Shown: positions 17,657 to 26,236, counted from the first letter of the stretch. The stretch: 64,000 nt of DNA from Rivularia sp. PCC 7116 (GCF_000316665.1 NC_019678.1:4650001-4714000); one strand, 5' to 3'. Notes: generated by a model from the letters alone, not told the origin. Made by a program: numbers and translations.

Positions 17657-18388
17657 CTAGTATCCGCCTAATGTTGGCAAAATTCCCAGATAGGTTGATA
17701 CGTAAAAATATACAATCAATACAATCAGAGTTCCAAATAACCAGGATATTACCGGTCCGTTAGAACCAGCCATTAATTTTCTGAAATTGAAAGGCTTACG
17801 TACCGGTAATGGACTAGGTAGCTTATCGCGATAATCCGTACCATAACGAGCCATGCGAGCAAAAGGCAACTCACCTCGACTGCGCTGCGGTAAAATCCGT
17901 CGTCGCTGGTACGGTACAACATACTCACCAAAGTTATCTAGATATTCTTGGCTGTTAAGCAAGTCATCGACAAAACCTTCTAAGCCTTTTGTTGCAAGTA
18001 CAATAGACCAAGCTAATTTTTCTCGTTCGCTATAAACTTTACGTCCCAATACCCGCTGAATGCATAACTCTACAAAGCGATAGTTGTTGTTGCACTCGTA
18101 ATTTAGTCGTCGAAATGAATCGGAAAGAAGCAGTCCCCGAATAAAGTCGCGGACTGTCATCTGTCGCGCTAGTAACTTGGATTCCAAAACTAATTGTCGG
18201 TTGCTAGCCAACATCTGTTGTTCGTGGAATATTTGATAATAAGCAGCCCATATCAACTCATTTATTTCCTTCGAGCCATTCATAAACTCGGCAGAATAAA
18301 TTCTGGGTTGTTCTTCCCCCGGTTTTTCAAATCCAGCGACACGTTGATTTTGACTTGATGGAGCGTAATTTAATAGAGGAATCGCCAC
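17657..18388 (-). CDS. cpcL: Membrane-anchored phycobilisome rod linker CpcL
   Basis: This 243-residue protein starts with GTG. It opens with MAIPLLNYAPSSQNQRV, the hallmark of CpcG-family rod linkers, followed by the phycobilisome linker domain (EINELIWAAYYQIFHEQQ ... FIRGLLLSDSFRRL ... FVELCIQRVLGR ... FVDDLLNSQEYLDNFG). Instead of the soluble CpcG C-terminus it ends in a hydrophobic helix (about 217-236, WLFGTLIVLIVYFYVSTYLG). That places it in the CpcL (CpcG2/CpcG3) class, which anchors core-less phycocyanin rods to the thylakoid membrane and feeds photosystem I and NDH-1 complexes. It stands apart from any cpc operon. Confidence 0.92.
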   Translation of the reverse strand: MAIPLLNYAPSSQNQRVAGFEKPGEEQPRIYSAEFMNGSKEINELIWAAYYQIFHEQQMLASNRQLVLESKLLARQMTVRDFIRGLLLSDSFRRLNYECNNNYRFVELCIQRVLGRKVYSEREKLAWSIVLATKGLEGFVDDLLNSQEYLDNFGEYVVPYQRRRILPQRSRGELPFARMARYGTDYRDKLPSPLPVRKPFNFRKLMAGSNGPVISWLFGTLIVLIVYFYVSTYLGILPTLGGY

Positions 18389-18940
18389 TTTTAAACCTAA
18401 ATTCTACAATTTCCAGAATATTTTGAATGGGTTTGCTTAAGTACTATTGCTTAATATTTTCAAATAAATAATCGTTATGATTTCACGTTAGGTTAAATTT
18501 TCTCAGGAAACATAAAGGATTAAAAATATTCAAGACCTTTACTAGGTAGAGCTTTTAAGGTTCTACTTGAGTATTTTTGTTATTCTGATAAATATTAAAG
18601 AATATGAAGTTTGTTGAAGCAATCAACGACGAATATTGAAAAAGATTACGATTTAATTTTTTATATCTCAAGGTAGTTGATTTTTATTTTCTTTCACGTT
18701 TCTACCTAAGAAAGCAGTAGTAGGTTGGGTTAGACGCACGACAATATTCAATGATTAACCAATAATTGATATTGCGTCGTAACCCAACACCAGTATTTTT
18801 ATTTCACACGCAATTATGAATACCGGTAATGCCCAGCAAAATATTTACCTAAAATCCGGAATATTCACCATAGCTTTGTATAATCACCTCAGTCAAATTA
18901 CTGACTAATAATATTGAATTGCTGTGTTAATTCCAGAACT
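18389..18940. other. Intergenic region, about 550 bp
   Basis: It holds the cpcL promoter side, one GTTGGGTTA palindromic element (18721-18791) and the approach to a pentapeptide-gene remnant. No intact gene or RNA is recognised. Confidence 0.5.
18721..18791. repeat. Imperfect palindromic element, GGTTGGGTTA...TAACCCAAC family
   Basis: The left arm TAGGTTGGGTTAGACGCACGAC and the right arm GTCGTAACCCAACA enclose about 35 bp. The outer arms match elements at 27088-27160 and 27215-27285. Size (about 70 bp), terminal inverted repeats and dispersed copies suggest a REP- or MITE-like element without coding capacity. Confidence 0.7.
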
Positions 18941-19048
18941 ATGCCACCAGATTACTCAGGACAAAACCTAGTAGGTGCTAACTTTAGCTATGCAGATATT
19001 GTTAGAATTGAGAATTTAAAATCCCATGCCTTATGTTTTAGGAATTGA
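18941..19048 (+). pseudogene. Remnant of a pentapeptide-repeat protein gene
   Basis: A 35-codon frame reads MPPDYSGQNL, then VGANFSYADI, and then loses the repeat pattern before TGA. MPPDYSGQNL is a common start of cyanobacterial pentapeptide-repeat proteins, and GANFSYADI fits the A(D/N)LxX repeat. The remainder of the gene is gone: the frame runs into, and overlaps by 23 bp in another frame, the start of the BadF-type kinase. It looks like a 5' remnant left by a deletion that joined it to the kinase. The deletion history is inference. Confidence 0.6.
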
Positions 19049-19955
19049 TGGTGGCGGAAGTAAAACAGTTTGCGTTTTAATGAATGATAAACGCGAAATT
19101 TTTGGACGTGGTGAATCTGGTTCATCAAATTATCAAAGCGTAGGAATTGAAGCTGCAAAATTTTCTATAGAATCTGCTATTAATACAGCACTTACACAAA
19201 AATATAATATTAAAATTGATGCGATTTGTTTGGGTTTAGCTGGTGTTGGAAGAACACAAGATATAGAAGTTGTCAAAAATATAGTTCAAGAAATACCTGC
19301 CACTAGAAATATTAAACCGCAAAATATAATTATTTCTCACGATGCATTAATTGCTTTGGTTGGTGGAATTGGTAAGGATACGGGAATTGTTGTTGCTGCG
19401 GGTACTGGTGCGATAGTTTTCGGTAAAAATCATCGAGGAGAAACTAAAAGAGTCGGTGGTTGGGGATATATTTTAGGTGATGAAGGTGGCGCTTATCAAA
19501 TTGCGATCGCGGGAATGAATGCTGCTTTAAAATCTTATGATGGGAGAGAAATTTCTACAAGTTTGCTGGAAGATTTCACAAATCATTTTGGTTTGAGCAA
19601 TATTGAAGAGTTAATCGAAGTAGTTTATCGCAGGGGCTTAACGGTAAAAGAAATTGCTGCTTTAGCTCCAATTGTTGATAATGCTGCTTTTGAAGGCGAT
19701 CCAGTTGCGAATCAAATTATTGATAATGCTGTAAGTGAGTTGGTGAAAGCGACTGTTACTGTAATTGATGGGATTTTTGTTGGGAGAGAGGATTTTGAGA
19801 TTGTGACTACGGGAAGTGTTTGGAAGGGTAAATCTCAGATTTGGGAGAGGTTTGTTAGTTGTATTGGGCAAGATTTTGTTGACGTGAAAGTGATTTTTCC
19901 AAAGTTTGAAGCTGCTTATGGTGCTGGTTTGTTGGGGTTGAGGTGTTTGGGATGA
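19026..19955 (+). CDS. BadF/BadG-family ATPase, N-acetylglucosamine kinase-like
   Basis: This 309-residue protein has the sugar-kinase/Hsp70/actin fold. PHOSPHATE1 is YVLGIDGGGSKTVCVLMN at residues 3-20, followed by the catalytic-site region ISHDALIALVGG, then GTGAIVFG (PHOSPHATE2), GGWGYILGDEGGAYQIA and a final adenosine loop TTGSVWKG. GDEGGA with a preceding GxG is typical of the BadF group that includes N-acetylglucosamine kinases of bacteria and animals. The substrate is therefore probably an amino sugar in cytosolic recycling, but other members act in different pathways. It is 22 bp upstream of an ADP-ribosylglycohydrolase gene. Confidence 0.85.
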   Translation: MPYVLGIDGGGSKTVCVLMNDKREIFGRGESGSSNYQSVGIEAAKFSIESAINTALTQKYNIKIDAICLGLAGVGRTQDIEVVKNIVQEIPATRNIKPQNIIISHDALIALVGGIGKDTGIVVAAGTGAIVFGKNHRGETKRVGGWGYILGDEGGAYQIAIAGMNAALKSYDGREISTSLLEDFTNHFGLSNIEELIEVVYRRGLTVKEIAALAPIVDNAAFEGDPVANQIIDNAVSELVKATVTVIDGIFVGREDFEIVTTGSVWKGKSQIWERFVSCIGQDFVDVKVIFPKFEAAYGAGLLGLRCLG

Positions 19956-19977
19956 GTTTTGGTTTTTTTTTAATCCC

Positions 19978-21033
19978 ATGAATCAAAAATCAATCACCGG
20001 CTGCTTATTAGGAACAGCAATAGGTGACGCTTTCGGATTACCTTACGAAGGTTTATCAAAACAGCGCCAAAATAAACTTTTCCCAAACCGAAAAAACCAC
20101 AATTTTCTCTTCAATAAAGGTATGATTTCCGACGATACGGAACATACCTGTATGGTTGCTCAATCTCTGATAGTTTCCGCTGGAAATACATCGATATTTA
20201 CAAAACAATTAGCTTTTCGTTTGCGATGGTGGCTACTCGGTTTACCTGCGGGAATTGGTTACGCAACTTTAAAATCAATTATCAAATTATGGCTTGGCTT
20301 TTCTCCTCATAAATCAGGCGTTTTTTCTGCCGGTAATGGTGCAGCTATGAGAAGCGCAATTATTGGTGTTTGTTATGGAAATGATGTTCAAAAGTTACGA
20401 GAATTAGTCAGAGCATCAACTCGTTTAACTCATACCGATATCAAAGCCGAATATGGAGCTTTAGCTGTTGCTTTAGCTGCTTCCACCGCAAGCCAGCAAT
20501 TATTGATTTCTCCCCAAATTTATTATAAAAAACTGAAAAATTTAATTGGTTCCGAACAAGTTGAATTTCTCTGGCTTATCAAACAGGCTTGCGATAGTGC
20601 CGAATCACAAGAAACCACTCAATCCTTTGCTGCAAAAATAGGTTCAAGTAAAGGTATTACCGGATATATTTATCATACAGTTCCTGTAGTTATTCAAGCT
20701 TGGTTAAAATATCAGCAAGATTATCAAACAGCAATTTTAGAAATAGTTGCTTGTGGAGGAGACACGGATACAACCGCAGCGATTTTAGGGGGTATTGTTG
20801 GTGCTGCTGTTGGTAAAGATGGAATTCCACAGCAATGGCTAGATAATTTATGGGAATATCCTAGGAATATCAAGTGGATGGAATCCCTGGGAATTCGATT
20901 AGCAGAAGTTTGTCAGCGACATACAAAGCAATCTTCGCTACCGCTTCCTGTTTATGGAATCTTTTTACGGAATATTTTGTTTTTGCTGATAGTTATTTTT
21001 CATGGATTTCGGCGGTTGTTTCCACCTTATTGA
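19978..21033 (+). CDS. ADP-ribosylglycohydrolase-family protein
   Basis: This 351-residue protein belongs to the DraG/ARH fold, which removes ADP-ribose from proteins or small molecules using two divalent metal ions. It starts GCLLGTAIGDAFGLPYEGLS, has the metal motif SDDTEHT (about 51-57; TDDT is more usual) and GGDTDTTAAILGGIVGA (about 260-276) supplying the second set of Asp ligands. The last 40 residues are hydrophobic (FLRNILFLLIVIFHGFRRLF), an unusual tail that could anchor it to the membrane. It is tightly linked to the BadF kinase. Its target is unknown and nothing visible ties it to nitrogenase regulation. Confidence 0.87.
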   Translation: MNQKSITGCLLGTAIGDAFGLPYEGLSKQRQNKLFPNRKNHNFLFNKGMISDDTEHTCMVAQSLIVSAGNTSIFTKQLAFRLRWWLLGLPAGIGYATLKSIIKLWLGFSPHKSGVFSAGNGAAMRSAIIGVCYGNDVQKLRELVRASTRLTHTDIKAEYGALAVALAASTASQQLLISPQIYYKKLKNLIGSEQVEFLWLIKQACDSAESQETTQSFAAKIGSSKGITGYIYHTVPVVIQAWLKYQQDYQTAILEIVACGGDTDTTAAILGGIVGAAVGKDGIPQQWLDNLWEYPRNIKWMESLGIRLAEVCQRHTKQSSLPLPVYGIFLRNILFLLIVIFHGFRRLFPPY

Positions 21034-21173
21034 AGCATATTCGCTTAAAATATTATTCCCGTATTGCCCGTATCAAATTCACAACATTATTTTAGGTATG
21101 ATTTGAAATAGTCACAATAACTGAGTTTATAACTCAAGAAAAATACTTATGGCTGGAAACAGGCTAATTGTCA

Positions 21174-21686
21174 ATGAAAGTTGTAAAAAGAACGGTTAGT
21201 CTACTTGTATTAAGCGATTTAAAGGATGTAAGAAATAGAAGAAAGTTCTCTTTTCGTTTATTGGTGATAAATTTATTCTTTATGGCAGGATTTTTGTGGT
21301 TCCTGTCTAGTTCTAGCAATCTGACAATCAAGTTATTTTTATTAGGATTTACTTTATTATTATTGATTCCCGGTATATTATTAATTCGTTTTGATACCAG
21401 CGAATCTAACTATTTTAAAATAAATCTTAAGAGTAATAAAATTATTCACGAGCGTAGAGAATTATTTAAAAATCATATATATAGAAATAAATATTCATTA
21501 AAAAACGTTGTACTCATAGGGATTAAAAGAATTAATCTGAATAGCGATGATGCTAAAAACTATCGAGTCAGATTATATTTCAAATCTAAAAGATATATTG
21601 ATATAGGTTATTTCGCTACACCAGAAAAATCGTTTGCAATCGCAAAAGCTATATCAAAATTCTTGAAAATACCTTTAAAATATTAA
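21174..21686 (+). CDS. Membrane protein of unknown function
   Basis: The ATG at 21174 is chosen over a TTG two codons earlier. The 170-residue product has a basic N-terminus, two hydrophobic helices (about 36-54 and 58-78) and then a soluble, Lys- and Ile-rich domain of about 90 residues predicted to lie in the cytoplasm. That shape, two N-terminal helices followed by a small beta-rich domain, resembles bacterial PH-like membrane proteins, but I do not recognise the family. Codon use is very AT-rich compared with neighbouring genes. It is 140 bp from the glycohydrolase gene. Confidence 0.6.
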   Translation: MKVVKRTVSLLVLSDLKDVRNRRKFSFRLLVINLFFMAGFLWFLSSSSNLTIKLFLLGFTLLLLIPGILLIRFDTSESNYFKINLKSNKIIHERRELFKNHIYRNKYSLKNVVLIGIKRINLNSDDAKNYRVRLYFKSKRYIDIGYFATPEKSFAIAKAISKFLKIPLKY

Positions 21687-21706
21687 TTTTTTAACTTATG
21701 AAAAAC

Positions 21707-21853
21707 AAATTCCCGCAGGCTATAAGCCTGGGGCTATATAAACAAAACCTACCTATGCGCTAAGGCGCACGCTACGCTAACGTAGGCTATTAACTCTTTA
21801 GCCTGCGAAGGTAGGCTTTGTAAATGTAGCGATACCCTTATAGGGTATTGTGA
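21707..21853. repeat. Palindromic repeat cluster, GCCTGCGAAGGTAGGCTT family
   Basis: Nested palindromes include CCCGCAGGCTATAAGCCTGGGG, GCGCTAAGGCGC, AGCCTGCGAAGGTAGGCT and ATACCCTTATAGGGTAT. Very similar blocks occur at 26253, 43115, 43530 and 59024. It sits between convergent genes and may also stop transcription. Confidence 0.75.
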
Positions 21854-21859
21854 AATGTA

Positions 21860-23110
21860 TTAATTTTTTAAACCATTCATAGCCAACAAAGCACTACCAT
21901 AAGCAGCTTCTGTATTACTAGAAGAAACTACACTCACTCCTAAATATCGCTTTCTAATTTCACTCCAAACTGTATTTTTAGCACCACCACCAGCGGTATA
22001 AACCGTCTTTAAATTATCAGCACCAAAATCTTGCAGTAACTTGTATCCTCGCGCTTCAATTCTAGCCATATTTTCTAATAAACCATGTAGAAATTCCACA
22101 TTGTTATCGGGACGAGGTTTTAATTTAGGTGGTAAATTTGGGTCATTAATTGGAAAACGTTCTCCAGGTTCCAATAATGGATAATAATTTAATTCGCTAG
22201 ATTTATTTATATCTATTTCTTGACTAAGACTTTCTAATTCTTCACTACTAAAAAATTGCTTTAATACAGCACCTCCGCTATTAGAGGCACCTCCAGTCAA
22301 CCATAAATTTCCAAAACGATGGCTATAAATTCCATATTGAGAATTATCTACACGAGTACTACTCAACAGCTTTAAAACTAATGTCGAACCCAAAGAAGTC
22401 ACCGCTTCACCAGTCGAATTTGCTCCGCTAGCGATAAATGCAGCAATACTATCCGTCGTACCCGCACAAACTACACAATCCCGAGGAAAGTTGTATTTTG
22501 CAGCAATTTCAGAACGCAATTCTCCTACAGGATTTCCAGGAACTACTACTTTCGGTAGTTGAATTGATATGTGCAATCTGTTTAACCATTCAGGATACTG
22601 CAATGCTTCCACATCGTAACCAAGTTTCAAAGCATTGTGATAATCGCTAATACCCAACTTCCCATGCAAAAGGAATCCCAACCAATCAGCTTGATGTAAA
22701 AAATATTTAGCTTTCGTGACAGAAGGTAACTGCATCATCCATAACAGTTTTACCAAGCTCGATGTAGCACTGAATACAGTATGATTGGTTGGAGCAATAT
22801 TTTTCAATTTTTCTCGCATCCCTGCTCCCCTGGCATCGTTGTAAAGTAGGGGTGCATCAACAGGATTCCCCGCAGCATCGCACAGCAAAACAGTAGAGGA
22901 AGTACCGTTAATAGCAATGCGGGTAATTTCTCCTCGCGATTCCCCGCTCAGTTGCTCTAAAAGGCTAAATAAAGCAGTTCGCCAACAATTTATTAAATCT
23001 GTTTCCAACGACATCTCAAACGGACATCGTACCTCCTCTACAATATTTCCAGCAGAGGCGATCGCTACACCCCTAGCCCCAGATGTCCCGAAATCTATAC
23101 CTAAATACAT
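21860..23110 (-). CDS. FGGY-family carbohydrate kinase, probable D-ribulose kinase
   Basis: This 416-residue protein is an FGGY sugar kinase: YLGIDFGTSGARGVAI at residues 2-17, INGTSSTVLLCD, the catalytic-Asp region CAGTTDSIAAFIASG, GSTLVLKLLS, and the nucleotide-binding YTAGGGAKNTVWSEIR near the end. It is shorter than the usual 480-520 residues. That matches a compact cyanobacterial/plant subgroup whose Synechococcus and Arabidopsis members were reported to phosphorylate D-ribulose. On that basis I propose D-ribulose kinase with moderate confidence; xylulose kinase is the main alternative. It is convergent with the glycohydrolase gene cluster. Confidence 0.8.
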   Translation of the reverse strand: MYLGIDFGTSGARGVAIASAGNIVEEVRCPFEMSLETDLINCWRTALFSLLEQLSGESRGEITRIAINGTSSTVLLCDAAGNPVDAPLLYNDARGAGMREKLKNIAPTNHTVFSATSSLVKLLWMMQLPSVTKAKYFLHQADWLGFLLHGKLGISDYHNALKLGYDVEALQYPEWLNRLHISIQLPKVVVPGNPVGELRSEIAAKYNFPRDCVVCAGTTDSIAAFIASGANSTGEAVTSLGSTLVLKLLSSTRVDNSQYGIYSHRFGNLWLTGGASNSGGAVLKQFFSSEELESLSQEIDINKSSELNYYPLLEPGERFPINDPNLPPKLKPRPDNNVEFLHGLLENMARIEARGYKLLQDFGADNLKTVYTAGGGAKNTVWSEIRKRYLGVSVVSSSNTEAAYGSALLAMNGLKN

Positions 23111-23116
23111 TTCAAA

Positions 23117-23227
23117 AAGGTTAAAGGTTAAAGGTTATAGGTTAAAGGGTAAAGCTTAAAGGTTAAAGATTGAAAATTAAATAACTTCTAACTCTCCAAT
23201 GCCCAATGTTCAATGCCCAATTTCCCA
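23117..23227. repeat. Heptamer short tandem repeats (STRR)
   Basis: 23117-23170 is built from AGGTTAA-type heptamers (about seven imperfect copies) and 23195-23227 from CAATGCC(C)A-type heptamers. Such arrays are known from heterocystous cyanobacteria. They lie just before psaM and after the kinase start. They resemble cyanobacterial Pho-box half sites only superficially. Confidence 0.75.
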
Positions 23228-23333
23228 TCTTAATTGTTGCATCTTGTTACAACCTATTTCCTAATTCGGGTAAAACATTGAAAAGTAGAATACGAAGTAT
23301 TCTGTCGTTTAGCGAGATGAGGAGATTTCCAAT

Positions 23334-23429
23334 ATGCCTATTTCAGACACTCAAGTTTACATCGCTCTAGCTGTAGCTTTAATTCCAGGTGTTTTAGCTT
23401 GGCGTTTGGCAACTGAACTGTACAAGTAA
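23334..23429 (+). CDS. psaM: Photosystem I reaction centre subunit XII (PsaM)
   Basis: A 31-residue ORF, too short for ordinary gene callers, reads [20 protein letters not shown] and ends [10 protein letters not shown]. This is the complete PsaM sequence pattern: a short lumenal or stromal lead, one transmembrane helix (about residues 8-26) and the conserved (R)L(S/A)TELYK tail. A GAGGAG ribosome site lies about 9 nt upstream of the ATG. PsaM is a small PSI subunit near the monomer-monomer interface that contacts carotenoids and helps trimer formation. Its own promoter is expected because the upstream gene is on the other strand. Confidence 0.95.
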   Translation: MPISDTQVYIALAVALIPGVLAWRLATELYK

Positions 23430-23696
23430 ATCATAAAGTAAATAGTTCTTATTTCTTTACAAACTTGTAGAGTTTAGAATCCTGACAATACTAAGTATCT
23501 CTTCCGGAAACTTGTAGCTATTCGCTGTAAATTACTTAAGAAGAAGCACTTAGAATTGTTGGGATTGTTTTTTGACTATTTCTCTACGTGTAGCGGTTTG
23601 ATAAAAATGAAGTAAGATGGCAGCAAAAGAAAACCGTAAATGCATGGTTCTAAAATATTTGCAAAGAATCAGTTTTTTAAGGAGATTGAGCCAACT

Positions 23697-24104
23697 ATGA
23701 ACGCAGTTCAAGCCACAAGAGAAGAACTACAACCTATACGGCAGCGTAGAACTGTTCCTCGCCCTAAGCGTCATCTACGCCAGCGCTCTTATCAAGTTAT
23801 GGCACTGGAAACTACAGTAAAAATAGGAGTCAACCTAGCTATTTCCGCAGCTGCTGTATCTGCCTTAAGCCAGCTTTTACCCCATCACTGGTCGGGACAA
23901 GAAAAATTACGGGAAGTGCGTACCGAGGTTAAAACCGCTCAAGAACGTGTTAACAAATTAAGAACAGAATTTAGTAATACTTTTGACTCCCGTCAAGCTA
24001 ATAGTATTATGCAGCAACACGGAAATCGGATACCTCTCAATCAAAAACAAATTGTATTGACTAACAATACAACACCCGCTGAAATCAAAGAATCTACACC
24101 TTAG
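23697..24104 (+). CDS. Conserved cyanobacterial protein with membrane segment and coiled coil
   Basis: The ATG at 23697 is preferred because AAGGAG lies 12 nt upstream; an upstream ATG at 23640 adds 19 residues that do not look conserved. The 135-residue product has a very basic N-terminal region (RQRRTVPRPKRHLRQRSYQ, about 16-34), a hydrophobic segment (about 43-64) and a coiled-coil region (EKLREVRTEVKTAQERVNKLR). The layout, basic tail then one membrane pass then a coil, recalls small division or septum proteins such as FtsL/FtsB, but no direct homology is evident. Function is unknown. It follows psaM on the same strand. Confidence 0.65.
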   Translation: MNAVQATREELQPIRQRRTVPRPKRHLRQRSYQVMALETTVKIGVNLAISAAAVSALSQLLPHHWSGQEKLREVRTEVKTAQERVNKLRTEFSNTFDSRQANSIMQQHGNRIPLNQKQIVLTNNTTPAEIKESTP

Positions 24105-24316
24105 TATATAGAGGAAATATTATTTTTGCGTAGAATAAATGCGATTCCTCTTTGTTTGTATATAAATATTACTTCTAGAAATACTAAGCGAACAGCTAAC
24201 AGCTAATAGTTAATAACTAATCTTTAAGGATTGCGACTATTATCGTCAAGTTATCATCTATTAGCTATTAGCGAAGCTAAAATAAGTTATTAAATTTTAT
24301 TAAATGTAATTGTGTC

Positions 24317-25135
24317 CTAATCCTCGATTTTCCATTCAGGATGCATTGGAAGTAGTAGTTCATTTAACCAATTTTCTACTTGTAAGCGTAGACGTGAATT
24401 TTGATTCTGGGTTCCACTCGCATTAGCATTTATATTTTGTAAACTTTTCAAAGCACGGTTATAGTCAGCAAACGCGCAGTTCCATTCACCCCAAATATGG
24501 TAGGTTCTACCTTTCTCAGCCAAAATATGACTTTCTAATTTACCGAAAAATAGCGCCGTTTCAAAATTCTCAATAGCTTCGTTATAATTCCCCAACTCGC
24601 GCAAAGTTATACCTCGGTTAATCCAGGCTCTGACATAACTGGGATTTAAATCTAAAGCTTTTTCATAATCTGCTAATGCTGCTTCTAAATCACCCATCCC
24701 AGCGTAATAATTAGCTCGGTTATTGTAAGCGCTAGCCAAACAGGGATTTATTTTTATGGCTTTATTAAAATCGCGAACAGCTTTTTGTTCATCACCGCTT
24801 TGAAAGTAAACCAAGCCCCGATTGTTGTAATCAATAGCATTATCAGGATGACGCTTAATTAACTGATTCAAAGCCGCGATCGCAAAGTTATAATCGCCAG
24901 TTTTAGCCGATTTTAAAGCACAGGAGCGTAAATCTTTATCTTCATAAGCGTATAGTTGACAAATACTATCCTCGTGGCTATGGTCATCAGCAGTAAATCT
25001 CACAGCACTACTTCTACTGATATTATCTTGCTTGTCACCGAATGTTGAAAATAAGTGAATCTTCATATCATCCTTGCCTGAGTTGGTTAGTAAGTCCGCT
25101 TTTGGTGGTGCCCCTGTATTCGTAGGATTCATCAT
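24317..25135 (-). CDS. TPR-repeat protein
   Basis: This 272-residue protein has a polar N-terminal segment of about 65 residues followed by about five tetratricopeptide repeats. These are recognisable by YNNRGLVYFQSGD, AYNNRANYYAGMGD, AWINRGITLRELGN and EKGRTYHIWGEW, each followed by the A..(D/N)(F/Y)..A helix. The array probably mediates protein-protein contacts. It ends with an acidic tail (PEWKIED). There is no signal peptide or membrane span, so it is cytosolic. Partners are unknown, and neighbouring genes give no hint. Confidence 0.85.
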   Translation of the reverse strand: MMNPTNTGAPPKADLLTNSGKDDMKIHLFSTFGDKQDNISRSSAVRFTADDHSHEDSICQLYAYEDKDLRSCALKSAKTGDYNFAIAALNQLIKRHPDNAIDYNNRGLVYFQSGDEQKAVRDFNKAIKINPCLASAYNNRANYYAGMGDLEAALADYEKALDLNPSYVRAWINRGITLRELGNYNEAIENFETALFFGKLESHILAEKGRTYHIWGEWNCAFADYNRALKSLQNINANASGTQNQNSRLRLQVENWLNELLLPMHPEWKIED

Positions 25136-25294
25136 CCATCAATCCGCAAAACCGAGCGAGCAATTATACTCCCTGGTTTAGGATTAATAATAGATACCAA
25201 AGCTTCACAGCCAATTCCAGAAAATAAATAACAAATAATTGCAATTTCAAGCACTCCCCATCTTCTCAAGGGTTGCAACTGGTAGAATGCCCTA

Positions 25295-25383
25295 AACAGT
25301 GAGCAGTGAACAGTGAACAGTGACCAAGTTTAAAGTAGCTAGTGGTAACTGGTAACTGGTGGCTGGTAGCTGATAACTGATTT
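25295..25383. repeat. Heptamer STRR arrays (CAGTGAA- and GGTAACT-type)
   Basis: AACAGTGAGCAGTGAACAGTG heptamers are followed by a second block of TAACTGG-type units, directly upstream of the gene at 25394. Short related arrays occur at 13474-13510 and 14256-14282. Confidence 0.7.
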
Positions 25384-25393
25384 AGGTAATCAA

Positions 25394-25858
25394 ATGGTAA
25401 ATACAATTTCTTATCCAGACGCTCCCGATTTAGCCGCAGATGATTATATAGTCATCGGTTTAGCAACTTGCTTTGTCAAAGAAGATGGTGAAGTGCATCA
25501 AGTTGACGTAATCGAACCTATTCCTAGCGCATCCTTAGAATCACTCTTCAAAGGAATTCCTACATCCTATAAATCAGCTGTAGCCACCACATTAGGAAAA
25601 GTATTCGATGGTGAAACAGCCCACAAACCAGCAGAATTAGATAACTCCGCCCAAATAGTCAACGATTTTAGCGAAAGAATTTTTGCAGCAGCACGCACCT
25701 ACAAGCGTAAAGAAGAAGCAAAATCTTTAATTCCTTTAGGTGAAACATACAGCGAATTTACATACTCTACAGAGAAAAAGCGAGTATTAAACGCTCAAAG
25801 AGTAGTTAGTAAAGACGACAACGTCAAACAGCATTCCCATACTCATAAAGTTTTGTAA
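25394..25858 (+). CDS. Conserved cyanobacterial protein of unknown function
   Basis: A 154-residue soluble protein with no signal peptide or membrane segment. It begins MVNTISYPDAPDLAADDYIV and contains a central region rich in charged and small residues (PIPSASLESLFKGIPTSYKSA). It ends in a Lys- and His-rich tail (KQHSHTHKVL). I do not recognise a named domain. Regular codon use and a clean ATG support a real gene. It begins right after an STRR array and ends before the 113-bp repeats. Confidence 0.6.
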   Translation: MVNTISYPDAPDLAADDYIVIGLATCFVKEDGEVHQVDVIEPIPSASLESLFKGIPTSYKSAVATTLGKVFDGETAHKPAELDNSAQIVNDFSERIFAAARTYKRKEEAKSLIPLGETYSEFTYSTEKKRVLNAQRVVSKDDNVKQHSHTHKVL

Positions 25859-25937
25859 TTGGAAATTGGGCATAGGGCGTTGGGCATGGGCATGGGTAAT
25901 TCCTCATAATTTGTCCTTCTATTTCATAATTTCCATG

Positions 25938-26236
25938 TAGGGTGCTGTGACGGTTGCGAGAGATTTCCAAATTTAACGAGATTAATTGACATTACCGTCA
26001 CGCACCAATCAATAAATAGAGAATGAGGAGTTTTATTTCATTAAAATTTGTAGAGTGCTGTGACGGTTACTAAAAATTTCCAAATTTAACGAGATTAATT
26101 GACATTACCGTCACGCACCAATCAATAAATAGAGAATGAGGAGTTTTATTTCATTAAAATTTTTAGGGTGCTGTGACGGTTACTAAAAATTTCCAAATTT
26201 AACGAGGTGAATTAATATTACCGTCACGCACCAACG
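25938..26236. repeat. 113-bp tandem repeat, two full copies and a partial third
   Basis: Units begin at 25938, 26051 and 26164, an exact 113-bp period. Each starts TAG(G/A)GTGCTGTGACGGTT, contains TTTCCAAATTTAACGAG, and has ATTACCGTCACGCACCAA about 70 bp in, so the first 75 bp form an imperfect palindrome. The remaining 38 bp (starting with TCAATAAATAGAGAATGAGG) act as a spacer and are identical between copies 1 and 2. The third copy lacks the spacer. No ORF is carried. Confidence 0.88.

Noticed and set aside
19978-21033. DraG acting on nitrogenase reductase
   Set aside because: The family fold fits, but no nif or draT gene is nearby and the SDDT motif and hydrophobic tail differ from classical DraG.
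23117-23170. Possible Pho box made of TTAAAGG/GGTTAA units
   Set aside because: The units are heptamers in a typical STRR array and the adjacent genes (sugar kinase, psaM) are not phosphate genes.
25938-26236. Possible CRISPR array (three regularly spaced repeats)
   Set aside because: The period is 113 bp with the spacers identical to each other, so it is a tandem duplication. No cas genes are near.
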